Positions 31,087-41,930 of a DNA stretch of 64,000 nucleotides are shown here, one piece after another. The notes under the pieces were generated by a model. The model searched no databases, was not told where the DNA came from, and saw only the letters and a list, made by a program, of their open reading frames with translations. The translations under genes and the position numbers were made by a program. The stretch covers positions 78,711,001-78,775,000 of the forward strand of contig CM056574.1 of assembly GCA_029721435.1 (NCBI GenBank), read 5' to 3'. Each line of letters opens with the position of its first letter. Position 1 is the stretch's first letter. This stretch comes from Gymnothorax reevesii (taxonomy: Eukaryota; Chordata; Actinopteri; Anguilliformes; Muraenidae).

Positions 31087-31410
31087 ATGATCGCATCAAA
31101 ATCGCTATTTTTAAAGCACCAGGACTCGACACAACTCGACACTTTGCTCGTACCACCACTAGGCTCACTACACATGAACTCGAGCTTTGTGAACCTTGTT
31201 TGTGTACCAGGAGTTTAACACTGGACTCACCCAAGGCAACACGAGGTAGGTGCTGTGCTAACAAAAACGTCTTATGAGCTAACTCTGTATACGAACAATG
31301 TTCTCAATGTTCAAGTTCATGTGTAGGGACCCTGATAATACGACAAGCAAAGTGTCATGTTATGTCGAATCTTCTTAGTATTTTAAAACTAGCGATTCTG
31401 ATGCGACCAT
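31087..31410. repeat. Long imperfect palindrome
   Basis: ATGATCGCATC and AAAATCGCTATTTTTAAA at 31087-31115 pair with 31382-31410. CGACACTTTGCTCG near 31136 pairs with the complement of CGACAAGCAAAGTGTC near 31340, and CTACACATGAACTCGAG near 31169 pairs with the complement of TTCAAGTTCATGTGTAGGG near 31312. The centre is near 31247. It may be the core of the 25837-31514 element. Confidence 0.75.
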
Positions 31411-31514
31411 GGTATACGGCCCATAGGATTAAGCCGTAAAATTATCTGCCGTTGGTTGCAAACATGGCGCCTATGATTCGTGTTGGCCAGACTCTCTCTA
31501 TATATGGCTCTGAG

Positions 31515-32568
31515 TTATTGAATATTCACAAGCAAGCCGAGCTCTAGAATATGGACGAGTTCACTCCAATCCCTGATTTTCAGGACTTTGCTTGATTTAA
31601 CTCCTCAGCTAAGCCTGATGTGCAAACTGCGCATTATACTTGCCCAAAGCAATTTAAAAAATCAGAATAATAAAACACCTGAAAATTAATTAGAGAGCAC
31701 AAGAAGAGAACAATGCATGGTTGCTTTGCCTCTTTCTATGCTTGTTATGAAAAATTCTTTGTACGTGCACTTTTGATACTTATATTTTTTCACAAGATAC
31801 TTTTGGTACTTAAGTACATTTAATGTGAGCTACTTTAAGACTTTTACTTTCAACTTTTACCAAAGTAACTTTTAGTAATGTTACTTTTTCGTAACTTTTT
31901 CCCCCAGTACTTTATACACCTTTGTTATCATATTAGCCATGTGACAAAGTGCAATTCTTGGTCAGGTTGTAACTGTCGCTTATGAAAATTGTTTATGCTT
32001 TCTTTCCTGAATTCTCGTATTTTACTGAATTTTTTTTAAACATTGCTTATATCATTTTTTTACAGTCTACCATATATGAGGTAAAATTGACCTAAATTTC
32101 TCACTTCGCAACACACTTTTTTCATCTGCAGTGACTGAAATAAATACCAAACAATTCGCCATTTGAGGGCACTATAAAATTTCAAAACGTCCTTATTTCT
32201 CGGCCAATTTGATCATTGTGTCAACTACAAGGCCTTTTCGAAAGCTTTCAATTGGTAATTCATTAAAATTAATTGCGTTTCAAATTTTTTTGTCTCATAG
32301 TAAACCATATTCCATAACCATATATAAATAGAATAAATAAAATATTCAACCATCACCAGTATCCAATAACGCTTTATGTGAACACACTTTCACACTCTCA
32401 CTCTCCCTCTCTCCCCACCTAGTTTGTAAATGCTTTATCAACTCCAGCTCATTACTAAACTTATATATAACTGAATGAGCTTTGTCTCATTTAGCACCCT
32501 TTTCTTGGGCGCACATTCTCATACAGCACTCGGCGGCCCAGCCATATACTAGGTTGCACCTAGTCTTG
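31515..32568. other. Mostly unassigned; ACTTAAGTA/TACTTT-rich patch
   Basis: 31770-31920 is rich in TACTTTT, ACTTAAGTAC and GTAACTTTT motifs. It resembles a non-autonomous element common in teleosts, but I can define no ends. The remaining sequence, including a CTCTCCCTCTCTCC run at 32400, shows no gene. Confidence 0.4.
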
Positions 32569-33452
32569 TTTGTTGATAACTAGCTGGATGGCCCCTCAGC
32601 TCCTTCATACAGAGGACATGGCATCCATGATTTCCAAAAAGAATTTCACATTTTGATTGGTCAAACCACAGAAGAGTTTTGGACTTTGTCTCAGTGCATT
32701 TTAGTGCATTCATGCCCAAAGAAGAAGGCCGTGTTTCTGGATTTAGTATATATATGGTTTCATCGCTACATGGCAGAGTTTAACTTGTATTTGTGAATGC
32801 AGTGACAAACTGCGTTTACTGACAATGGTTTACAGAAGTGTTCCTGAGTAGTCCATGCAGTGCATTCACTCCAAAATCGTGTGTGTTTTCAATGGAGTGC
32901 AGCCTGAGGACCTGGAAATCACAGCCATTCAAACTTGGATTTTGGCCTTGGCCCATGCGTATAAAGATTTTTCTGAATTCACTGTATCTTTAAATGATAT
33001 TATGTACCATAGAGGATAACATCTCCAAATACTTTGCATATTTAGTTGAAAACATTACTCTTAAATTGTTGAACAATTTCCCCATGCAGTCTTTCATAGA
33101 GTGGTTAAAGCCCTCACCATAGTTACTTATGAAAAAGTTTTTATACCCTATCATGTTACTGATTGTTTGCAAAATAATCTAATTAGCGGTGAGATATTCA
33201 GCCAGTCGTTGTTTTTAAGCATCATGTAACTTTACCAGTCTTTTGTTGTCCCGTCCCAGCTTTTTAAAAGCATGTTGCTGTCAACAAATTCAAAATGAGC
33301 ACATATTTTTCAAAAAACAATGAAATTTATGGGTTTCAACATCCAACCTATTGTCATTGTTCAATTTTCAAATAAATGCAAAAAAAAAAATTGAAAATCA
33401 TTGCATTCTGCTTCATTTACATTTTGCGCAGCATCTCAACTTTTTTGGAAGC
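32569..33452 (-). mobile_element. Tc1-like transposon, right half (5' part of the minus-strand element split at 14882)
   Basis: It resumes the element of 14225-14882 after loss of about 25 bases. GATAACTAGCTGGATGG and then CATGGCATCCATGATTTCC are the complement of the region after the second catalytic motif. The minus-strand frame 33172-32990 shows GKLFNNLRV and MLSSMVHNII from the N-terminal DNA-binding region. The degraded terminal repeat (CATCTCAACTTTTTTGGAAG) is near 33430-33452. Together the halves make one element of about 1.55 kb. Confidence 0.85.
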
Positions 33453-34224
33453 GGCTTTCTATTTTTGCCCCATTCCTGATTGCTTCAATTTCTGGATATT
33501 AGTCTTACTGATTTTAATAATTAATATCAGCTTTATATTAAACTTATTATTTTAATGAGATGATCCTGTTACAACCCTCCTGAATTCCTCTCATGTTTCC
33601 TCCCATCCACCACCATGCTTGTCTGATAGATGTATTGTCTGTCTTGGTTTATGTCCAGTTTGCTGTTTTCCTTCTCTCACCTGTGTGTTAGCATATTCAT
33701 ATCCCTTACTTTGAGTAAGCAAGTTGTTGGATTGTCATGTTATATGCCCGTCAGCAACCTGTCAGTATTTCCCTGGAAAAGCTTACTGCCTTCAGAAATT
33801 ATTCATATTCTTAAATGAGAGTAAAATATGGAAGTTTTCGTCCTTGTTCTATTAATAGGAACAGGCCTTACTCTTGGTCTCCAGGATTATTAATCAAACC
33901 TTGGTCTGTTCTTCTGCCATTCTATCAAGAGCAACATCCCAAGCCCTCTGCTGCCATCTGGATTCAGACCATGTCCCAGCCAAACTCCACAGTCCTGCCA
34001 TCTGACAGCTCGGCTCTAGCAAAGCGTGCACTCCATCTGGCAGTTACCCTGGATTGCCAGTGGCCAAGCACAGATATGCTCTAGCACCCCAGCTTGTACC
34101 ATGTGAACTGAAATATGTCATTCCGTTCTGGGCAGCGGCCTCTGTCTATATTGTATAACCATCAATAATCCCTAGTTTTGGATAGTATTCTGACTCTGCA
34201 TTTGGTTCCTGGTCTGGATCAGAA
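33453..34224. other. No feature recognised
   Basis: No repeat or coding signal that I can name is present. Frames of up to 89 codons lack family motifs and sit in biased sequence. Confidence 0.5.
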
Positions 34225-34712
34225 CACAGTCAAGTCATGCTTAGGAAAGATTTATTAACACAGATATGGAATGCAATATATCAAAGTAATAATATTGATA
34301 GCGCATATGAAGAATTCCTTAAAATATTTACTATATTATATAATATAAATTGTCTAGTAAAACACTACACTATCAGGATAAATCAGGCAGAATGTCCATG
34401 GCTAACTAAGGGTTTAAAAAATGCCTCTAGTAAGAAAAATACACTCTACGGGGAATTTATAAAATATAAAACTCAAGAATCAGAAAACAAATAGAAGTAT
34501 AAAAATAAGTTAATTAACATCTTGAGGGCAAGCTAGGAGGAGTACTATAGGACGCTACTAGAAAAAAATAGAGGTAATATGAAAGAAATATGGAACATTA
34601 TAACGGTCTTATAAAAAATGGATATAAGAATATCAGTTATCCTGAATTCTTTGTGTTAAATGACTGGGAAGAGTGTAACATGGATACTGTGGCTGATGGC
34701 TTCAATCGGTTT
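34225..34712 (+). pseudogene. L2-like LINE, linker upstream of the reverse transcriptase
   Basis: The frame from 34237 reads AYEEFLKIFTILYN, CPWLTKGLKNASSKKNTLY, then, after a TAG at 34492, YKNKLINILR and EIWNII, and ends with DGFNRF at the gypsy insertion point. This is the segment between endonuclease and reverse transcriptase found in L2/jockey-group LINEs of fish. The endonuclease is absent, so the copy is 5'-truncated. It continues at 41279. Confidence 0.75.
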
Positions 34713-35706
34713 TGATGCGAGATCAGAGACACCAAATGCGAGGTGGAAGGGAAAAGGGAATTTATTAAAACAAAAACAAATAGGCACGAAGGCCAACAAA
34801 AAACTTGGCCCAAAGGGTTGCAAAAGACAAACTAAAGTAAGCTACACAGAGCTGAGAAACTAAATAGCAAAAAGGCAAGAACAAAAAACACTGGAAACTC
34901 CAGGCAGAAATCCAAGAACGAAAATAAACAACAAGACTAAGGCTATATACACTAGGACTAAGAACAAGACTTGGAAGCATGAACATGAGCGACAAAACTT
35001 GGAATGAAACTCGAGACACTGTCTGCCAGCTAACTTCCACCGCATCCAGATAAAGGCTGAGAAATCAGAACATGAGGGGCAATACCTGGAGAAAGAGAAA
35101 CAAGAGGCATGGCAAGATCAAGACATGGACAGAGATTGGATGACAAGACTTGCTCATTAAGAGAATGAGCGTGCTCAGCTTAAGTACCAATTAAGTATGC
35201 AGTTTGGAAGCAAGCATGAATGTTAAGAACAGAAAAGCACAGCAAGATCTTGAAATAGCAAAGCAGGAATCATGACAATAAACTCCCTGTCTAAATTAGT
35301 AATATTAGTAATGTGCCTGTCTAAGAATTACACCACCCAGTGAATGTTAGTAAATGTTAGTAACTTAAAAACAGTTCATTGCCAATTAAGCTTAGAGAGC
35401 CCCGAATCAGCACAGCACAGAAGGAAGGGGGAAATACCAAAGCCAACCAGAGCTCTGAAAATGTGCAACAACGAAGGCACGGGGCGGAACGCAGACAAGC
35501 GGTGGAGTGGCTTGGCAGACCTGGCATGAACAAAAACATGGAAAAGTAAAAACATGGACAATAACTATGAACTATGAAATGTTTAATCCTAATACAAGAA
35601 ACTGTTAAAACTATGACATGAACTATGAAACTTGAACTATGGAACATGAAACTGTTAAAACCATAAATGCTGTCCTGGCCAAAGGCCAGGACCCCAGAAC
35701 ACAACA
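34713..35706 (-). repeat. 3' LTR of the chromodomain-type gypsy element
   Basis: On the minus strand it starts TGTTGTGTTCTGGGG at 35706 and ends TCTCGCATCA at 34713. It aligns with 40291-41278 at an offset of 5572. The plus-strand solo LTRs at 19940 and 23960 belong to the same family. Confidence 0.9.
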
Positions 35707-36105
35707 GTACCCCCCCCTTACAAAAGCGGCACCTGACACTGACAAAAAACACCTAGAACTAAATACATGAAGCCGCACAAAACTAAATACAAATCCCACA
35801 AGACAAATAACTAACGAGAATACTAAAGACAAAAACCCTATGACACAAAACACCTAACCAAGAAACATTACAACAAGAAACACTAAACAAACAAGATTAC
35901 TTAGTTCTCCAGCAAGCTGGGGCTATGGCTTAGGCTATGGCAATGGCTTGAGGCTATGGTAATGGGCTATGGGCTATGGGGTTGGGGCTGAGGCTATGGC
36001 TTGGCATGAGGGTATGGCTATGGCTAGAGGCTGTGGCTATGGCTTGGGGTGTGACTGGTGGTAGTCACGGATGAGGGATTTCTCTAGGACGTGCCTGGCC
36101 GGGAC
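35707..36105 (-). promoter_or_regulatory. Polypurine tract and 3' non-coding region of the gypsy element
   Basis: On the minus strand AAGGGGGGGGTAC directly precedes the 3' LTR, the expected place for plus-strand priming. The plus strand of 35930-36050 is a run of GGCTATGG-type short repeats. No gene is present apart from the continuation of the chromodomain frame after the stop at 36106. Confidence 0.65.
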
Positions 36106-38205
36106 TCAGGAACGCTCCTCTGGGCCGTACCCCTCGAGGTACTGGAGGCCCCGGCCCCTCCGTCGGCAATCCAGTAGGGCTTTGACAGTGTAGGCCTCCC
36201 CTCCGTCGATGAGCCGAGGAGGAGGCGGAGGCTCAGGTGGAGGCAGGAGGGGGGAGGTGGCAACAGGCCTCAGGCGTGAGACGTGGAATACTGGGTGGAG
36301 ACGTCGCATGGTGGATGGGAGCTTTAGCCGGACAGCAGTGGGGCTGATGATTCTTTGGATGGGGAAAGGACCCAGGAAGCGAGGAGCCAGCTTGCGGCTT
36401 TCCACCCGGAGTGGGATGTCCTGCGCCGCTAACCAGACCTTCTGGCCGACCCGATAGTGAGGGGCAGGGCGCCGATGCTTGTCTGCCGCGGTCTTCATGG
36501 TCTTGCCCGCCCGAACCAAGGCGCGGCGAGCAGACAGCCACACACGGCGACACCGTCGGATAAATGCCCCGGCCGAAGGCACTCCGACTTCCTCCTCCTG
36601 GCTGGGGAACAGTGGAGGCTGGTAGCCCAAACAGCACTCGAAGGGGGAGAGGCTGGAGGCAGAGGCGGCGTGGGAGTTGACAGCGTACTCGACCCAGGGT
36701 AGCATGGTTGACCAGGATCTTGGGTTGGTCGAGCACACACAGCGAAGGACCGTCTCCAGGGTTTGGTTGGCCCGCTCAGTCTGTCCATTAGTCTGTGGAT
36801 GGTAACCGGAACTGAGGCTGAAGGATGTACCAAGGGATGTGCAGAATGCTTCCCAGAAGTTAGAGGTGAATTGGGGACCACGATCTGACACTATATCCAC
36901 AGGTATGCCGTGGAGACGGACAACATGCTGGATTAATAGGTCAGCTGTGGACTTAGCAGAGGGGAGCTTGGGAAGGGGCACGAAGTGGACAGACTTGGAG
37001 AACCGGTCAACTGTGGTCAGAACAGTGGTGTTTCCATGGGAGACGGGCAGGCCAGTGACAAAGTCCAGAGCTATGTGGGGCCAAGGACGGTGAGGAATGG
37101 GCAGTGGTTGGAGCAGACCGGAGGGAGGTGCGTGGGAGGACTTGGCGCAGGAACAGACTGAGCAGGCTGTCACAAACCCCCGGACCTCTGCTGCCATCTT
37201 GGGCCACCAGAAACATCGCTGGATGAAGCGCAGGGTCCGGCCGACCCCAGGATGGCACGACAGGTTGGAGGAGTGGCCCCACTGGAGAACGTCCGATCGG
37301 GCAGCTGCAGGGACGTACAGGCAGTTGGCAGGGCAGGCACTGGGCGTAGCTGCGCCGTTATGGGCGTTGCGGACCAGCTCCTCGATCCGGAGGCACACGT
37401 TGTTGACGAAGCAGGCTTTGGGCAGGATGGAGCTGGGCTCTCCCTTGGACGTGGAGGCGTCAAAACGCCTGGAGAGCGCGTCAGCCTTGGTATTCTTGGA
37501 CCCCGGTCTGTAGGCCAGGGAGAAATCGAACCGGTCAAAGAAGAGGGCCCACCTGGCTTGTCTGGGCGTCAGCCTCTTGGCAGAGCGGAGGTACTCCAGG
37601 TTTTTATGGTCCGTCCAGACCAGGAACGGAATCCTTGCCCCCTCAAGCCAGTGCCTCCACTCTTCCAGGGCCAGCTTCTCCGCCAGCAGCTCCCAGTTCC
37701 CGATGTCGTAGTTGGACTCCGCAGGCGTCAGCCGGTGGGAAAAGAATGCACATGGGTGTACCCTCTGATCATTGCTGGATCTCTGGGAGAGAACCGCACC
37801 AAGCCCGACATTGGAGGCATCCACCTCCACAATGAACTGCTTGGCGGGGTCGGGGGTGGTAAGGATGGGCGCGGTGGTGAAGCGCCTCTTCAGCTCACAG
37901 AGGGTCACCTCGGCTTGCGGAGTCCAACGGAATGGCACCTTGATGGAGGTAAGGGCCGTTAGGGGAGCTGCCACGGTGCTGTAGTTCCTGACGAAACGCC
38001 GATAGAAATTAGTGAAGCCCAGGAAGCTCTGTAGGGCCTTGCGGTCCTTGGGTGCGAGCCAGTCCACCACAGCCTTGACCTTCTCCTCATCCATGCCCAG
38101 GTGGTTTGGGGAGATGACATGCCCCAGGAAGGAGGTAGTGGTGGTGCTGAACTCGCACTTCTCGGCCTTGACAAAGAGGCGGTTTTCGAGGAGGCGGCGG
38201 AGCAC
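36106..38205 (-). pseudogene. pol: gypsy pol: RT end, RNase H, integrase, partial chromodomain
   Basis: A 699-codon minus-strand frame carries the RT connection (SFLGHVISP), RNase H (Asp129, Glu172, Asp199, Asp242), the integrase zinc finger (His311, His318, Cys348, Cys351) and integrase core Asp381, Asp441 and Glu477. It then carries a GPF-like region ([10 protein letters not shown]) and [10 protein letters not shown]. It ends with [11 protein letters not shown], where the chromodomain's next residue, normally Trp, is a TGA stop (36106-36108); the remaining chromodomain codons continue in frame afterwards. Chromodomains steer integration toward particular chromatin. A TAG at 38206-38208 separates this frame from the upstream RT. 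Confidence 0.9.
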
Positions 38206-38571
38206 CTAACGAACATGATTCGTATGCTCCGTCCTGTCCCAGGAGAAGATCAGGATGTCGTCAAGGTAGACGTAGACAAACTGCCCGATCATATCTCCAA
38301 GCACATCGTTCACCAAGTTTTGGAACACTGCGGGTGCGTTGGTCAGGCCGAATGGAACCACCAGGTACTCCCAGTGGCCGCTAGGGGTGTTGAAAGCAGT
38401 TTTCCATTCGTCGCCTTCCCTGATGCGCAGGTGGTGGTAAGCATTCCGCAGGTCCAGCTTGGTGAAGATGGCCGCCCCTTGGATCACATCGAATGCCGAG
38501 GACATCAGTGGGAGCGGGTAGCGGTTCATGATGGTGATCTTCTTAGGCCTCGGTAATCGATGCAGGGGCAC
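38206..38571 (-). pseudogene. pol: gypsy pol: reverse transcriptase catalytic core
   Basis: The frame reads [24 protein letters not shown] (first catalytic Asp), [14 protein letters not shown] and [12 protein letters not shown], the catalytic YLDD box, with all three acidic residues kept. It ends at a TAG immediately after TEHTNHVR. The reading frame is the same as that of 36106-38205, so a single nonsense codon divides them. The junction with the preceding fragment near 38540 is a frameshift. Confidence 0.9.
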
Positions 38572-39134
38572 AGGGAGCCATCCTTCTTTTTGACGGAGAA
38601 GAAGCCTGCCCCCGCGGGAGAGGAGGATGGACGAATGATGCCAGCTGCAATGGACTCCCAGATGTACTTGTCCATGGCCCCCCTCTCTGGCTCAGACAAG
38701 GCAAAGACACGACCCCTAGGAGGCGCTGTGCCAGGCTGCAGGTCAATAGCGCAGTCATACGGGCGGTGCGGGGGCAGAGACACCGCACGGGACTTGCTAA
38801 AGACAGCCGCCAGGTCGTGGTATTCAGGGGGCACTCTGGAGATGTCTGGCTTCCCCTCGGAAGCTGGTCCACCCGCAGAACAGGAGGGTCGGGAGTCGAG
38901 GAGGCAGCTGGCCGAACAGGAGGGACTCCATTCCCGCACCTCATGGCGGGCCCAGTCGATCACCGGCCCATGTAACGCCAACCAGGGGTGACCCAGGACG
39001 ATGGGAGAGCGGGGTGTCTCGGTCACGAACAGCCGGACCTGTTCATGGTGGTTGCCGGACGCCAGCAGCTGGATGGGAGTGGTCCGGTAGCACACCTTAG
39101 CAAGGGGTTGTCCACCCAGCCCTGAGATGGACAA
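38526..39134 (-). pseudogene. pol: gypsy pol: protease end, linker and RT start
   Basis: The minus-strand frame reads [13 protein letters not shown] (the protease C-terminal flap and alpha-helix region), [31 protein letters not shown] and [21 protein letters not shown] (RT N-terminal motif). It leaves frame after DYRGL. It lies in the same frame as the gag-protease fragment, separated from it by the TAG at 39168. Confidence 0.88.
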
Positions 39135-39167
39135 TGGGCTGGGAAGTTGGGAGAGGGGAACCCCCCA

Positions 39168-40290
39168 CTAGGCGGTAGCTCTGGCGTCAATGAAGCTCTC
39201 CTCAGCTCCTGAGTCAATGAGGGTGGTGGTTTTGCGGGAGCGGCCCTCCCAGGTCAGGGTCACCGGGATGCAGGTCCGGCGGTAGGAGGAGGTTTCCTTA
39301 GCTGAAGCGCCCACCAGTACTCCTCCAGACGCTAGTGGGCGTTGTCTTGGACAGCCTTGCACCACATGACCCTGCTGGCCACAGTAGAAGCACGCTCCCG
39401 ATCTCTTTCTCTGCTGGCGCTCCTCCTGGGTGAGCCGGGATCGTCCGACCTCCATGAAAGGTGCCCCCCTGGGTGAGGTAGTGGCGGTGTTCCCCCTCGG
39501 CCGGTCCTGGTGTGAACTGCGACCGGGGCTTGAGTGTTGGCTCTGACCAGAGGGAGTGGGCCTTCGGTCATGGCCCAGGGGGAGCATCCTCTCCTCCAGG
39601 CGGCTGTCGATGCGAAGGGCCAGATCTATAAGGGCCTCTGGAGACTCAGGGATCTCGCAGAAAAGCAGTCGGTCTTTGACTGGTTCGGACAGCCCCTGGA
39701 GGAAAACGTCACACAGCGCCTCCTTGCTCCAGCCAGAAGTAGCTGCCACCGTCTGAAAGTCGATGGCGTAGTCTGCCACCGATCTCCTCCCCTGCCTCAT
39801 CCTCAGTAGCTCTCGCCCTGCAGCTCTCCCCTGCTTGGTGCGGTCAAAGACGCGCAGCAGTTCCTCCGCTAAGGCCTGGTAGGTGGTAGTGCAGGGCAGC
39901 CAAGCCTGCCATGCGGCAGTTCCCCACAAGCGAGCCCACCCCGTAGGCTGGGAAAGGACAAAGGCGACTCGGGCCGGCTCCGAGGCGAAGGTGGAAGGCT
40001 GCAGAGCGAAGCACAACTCGCAGGAGGTGAGGAAGGCCCTGCAGAACCCTGGTTCTCCTCCGTACCACTCAGGTGGTGGAAGGCGGGGCTCAGGGCCTGG
40101 GTATGTGACCGGCTGCAGCTGGGGTGCTTCTGCTCTGGGCTGGAGCACAGGTGCAGCGGTGGCAAGAGGCTGGGTAGCAGGCATAGTGGGAGCCTGGCTG
40201 GAACCTGCCCAGGGGAGGCTGGCTTGCAGAGTGGTCAGTGCTGCAGTCAGCTCCTGAATTTGCCGTCGCTGGTGGGACAGTTCAGCCTCT
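39168..40290 (-). pseudogene. gag: gypsy gag and protease start
   Basis: From the LTR edge the minus-strand frame reads EAELSHQRRQIQELTAAL (coiled coil), capsid segments FCRAFLTSCELCF and LLRVFDRTKQGRAA, a CCHC zinc knuckle CFYCGQQGHVVQGC (about 39351-39392) and the protease DSGAEES (about 39199-39217). It stops at TAG 39168-39170. Its apparent start codon at 40385 lies inside the 5' LTR. The true gag start is deleted, because conserved gag begins upstream of the coiled coil. Confidence 0.88.
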
Positions 40291-41278
40291 TGCTGCAGAG
40301 ACACCAAATGCGAGGTGGAAGGGAAAAGGGAATTTATTAAAACAAAAACAAGCAGGCACGAGGGCCAACAAAAAACTTGGCCCAAAGGGTTGCAAAAGAC
40401 AAACTAAAGTAAGCTACACAGAGCTGAGAAACTAAATAGCAAAAAGGCAAGAACAAAAAACACTGGAAACTCCAGGCAGAAATCCAAGAACGAAAATAAA
40501 CAACAAGACTAAGGCTATATACACTAGGACTAAGAACAAGACTTGGAAGCATGAACATGAGCGACAAAACTTGGAATGAAACTCGAGACACTGTCTGCCA
40601 GCTAACTTCCACCGCATCCAGATAAAGGCTGAGAAATCAGAACATGAGGGGCAATACCTGGAGAAAGAGAAACAAGGGGCATGGCAAGATCAAGACATGG
40701 ACAGAGATTGGATGACAAGACTTGCTCATTAAGAGAATGAGCGTGCTCAGCTTAAGTACCAATTAAGTATGCATTTTGGAAGCAAGCATGAATGTTAAGA
40801 ACAGAAAAGCACAGCAAGATCTTGAAATAGCAAAGCAGGAATCATGACAATAAACTCCCTGTCTAAATTAGTAATATTAGTAATGTGCCTGTCTAAGAAT
40901 TACACCACCCAGTGAATGTTAGTAAATGTTAGTAACTTAAAAACAGTTCATTGCCAATTAAGCTTAGAGAGGCCCGAATCAGCACGGCACAGAAGGAAGG
41001 GGGAAATACCAAAGCCAACCAGAGCTCTGAAAATGTGCAACAACGAAGGCACGGGGCGGAACGCAGACAAGCAGTGGAGTGGCTTGGCAGAGCTGGCATG
41101 AACAAAAACATGGAAAAGTAAAAACATGGACAATAACTATGAACTATGAAATGTTTAATCCTAATACAAGAAACTGTTAAAACTATGACATGAACTATGA
41201 AACTTGAACTATGGAACATGAAACTGTTAAAACCATAAATGCTGTCCTGGCCAAAGGCCAGGACCCCAGAACACAACA
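40291..41278 (-). repeat. 5' LTR of the chromodomain-type gypsy element
   Basis: On the minus strand it starts TGTTGTGTTCTGGGG at 41278 and ends near CTCTGCAGCA at 40291, joined directly to gag coding sequence. It differs from the other LTR at scattered bases (for example AAATAGGC against AAGCAGGC near 34779/40351). The minus-strand frames inside it are accidental. Confidence 0.88.
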
Positions 41279-41930
41279 GGTTTTTTGTAAATATTGGTCC
41301 TCAACTTGCGAAGACAATCCCTGATCCTGCAACAGGAACAGATGTTGATAAGTTGGTCGAGAGGAATCCCCGCTCAATGTTCCTTAGTCTTGTAAATGAG
41401 GGGGAGGTTCTTGATATTGTAAGGAATGTTAGGAATAAAAAATCTACTGATATCAATGACATTGATATGTACATAATTAATAGGGTCATTGAAGGGATCT
41501 CCAAACCACTAACTTACATCTGTAACTTGTCATTCCAAACTGGTTCATTCCCCAATGGGATGAAAACAGCCAAAGTCATACCTCTGCATAAATCCGGTGA
41601 CCGACACAGCTTCACAAACTACCGTCCAGATTCATTGCTACCACAATTCTCAAAAATTCTTGAAAAAATCTTTAATAGTTGGCTAGACAAATTCATACTC
41701 AAACACAATCTACTCACTGACAGTCAGTATGGCTTTAGGACAAACAGTACAACATCTTTGGCATTAATAGACTAATAGAAAACATTATGAACTCAATAGA
41801 ACAAGAGCAATTTGCTGTAGGGCTGTTTATTGACCTTAAAAAAGCATTTGACACCATTGATCATCATATATTATTAAATAAACTGGAACGTTAAGGGATT
41901 AGAGGAGTGGTATTAAATTGGATTCAAATG
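41279..41930 (+). pseudogene. L2-like LINE reverse transcriptase, first half
   Basis: It continues the LINE of 34225-34712: FVNIGPQLAKTI, NKKSTDINDIDM, ICNLSFQTGSFP, AKVIPLHKSGDRHSFTNYRP (RT motif), FSKILEKIF, NLLTDSQYGFRTN, then after a shift near 41775, GLFIDLKKAFDTIDHHILL (first catalytic Asp region). After about 41930 the sequence jumps to the C-terminal side, so the FADD catalytic box and its surroundings are deleted. Confidence 0.88.

Larger units (their letters stand above)
25837..31514. mobile_element. Non-autonomous DNA element with long inverted ends, containing two other transposons
   Basis: GCAGAGCCGTATATAGAG followed by AGAGTCTGGCCAAC (25837-25868) is inverted at 31482-31514. 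Beyond it, TATGGATGCCATATTTGCTACC near 25930 pairs with the complement of GGTTGCAAACATGGCGCCTAT near 31453. The bracket contains a Tc1-like copy (26010-27522) and a Harbinger element (27839-30714). Without these it is about 1.3 kb, which is MITE-like. The class is unknown because no transposase or clean target duplication is evident. Confidence 0.55.
34713..41278 (-). mobile_element. Chromodomain-type Ty3/gypsy LTR retrotransposon inserted in a LINE
   Basis: The minus-strand element has LTRs at 40291-41278 (5') and 34713-35706 (3') and a 5-bp duplication, GGTTT, at 34708-34712 and 41279-41283. The internal region encodes gag, PR, RT, RNase H, IN and a truncated chromodomain in standard gypsy order. 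The 5' LTR runs almost straight into mid-gag, so the primer binding site and gag start are missing. Coding lesions include stops and one shift. The LTRs show about ten differences over 990 bases by eye. Confidence 0.93.

Noticed and set aside
36209..38556. Several long plus-strand frames (up to 236 codons) opposite gypsy pol
   Set aside because: They are antisense shadows of the GC-rich minus-strand pol gene.
39168..40385. gag frame starting at an ATG inside the 5' LTR
   Set aside because: The first 30 residues are LTR sequence read by chance; the gag similarity starts at the LTR edge.
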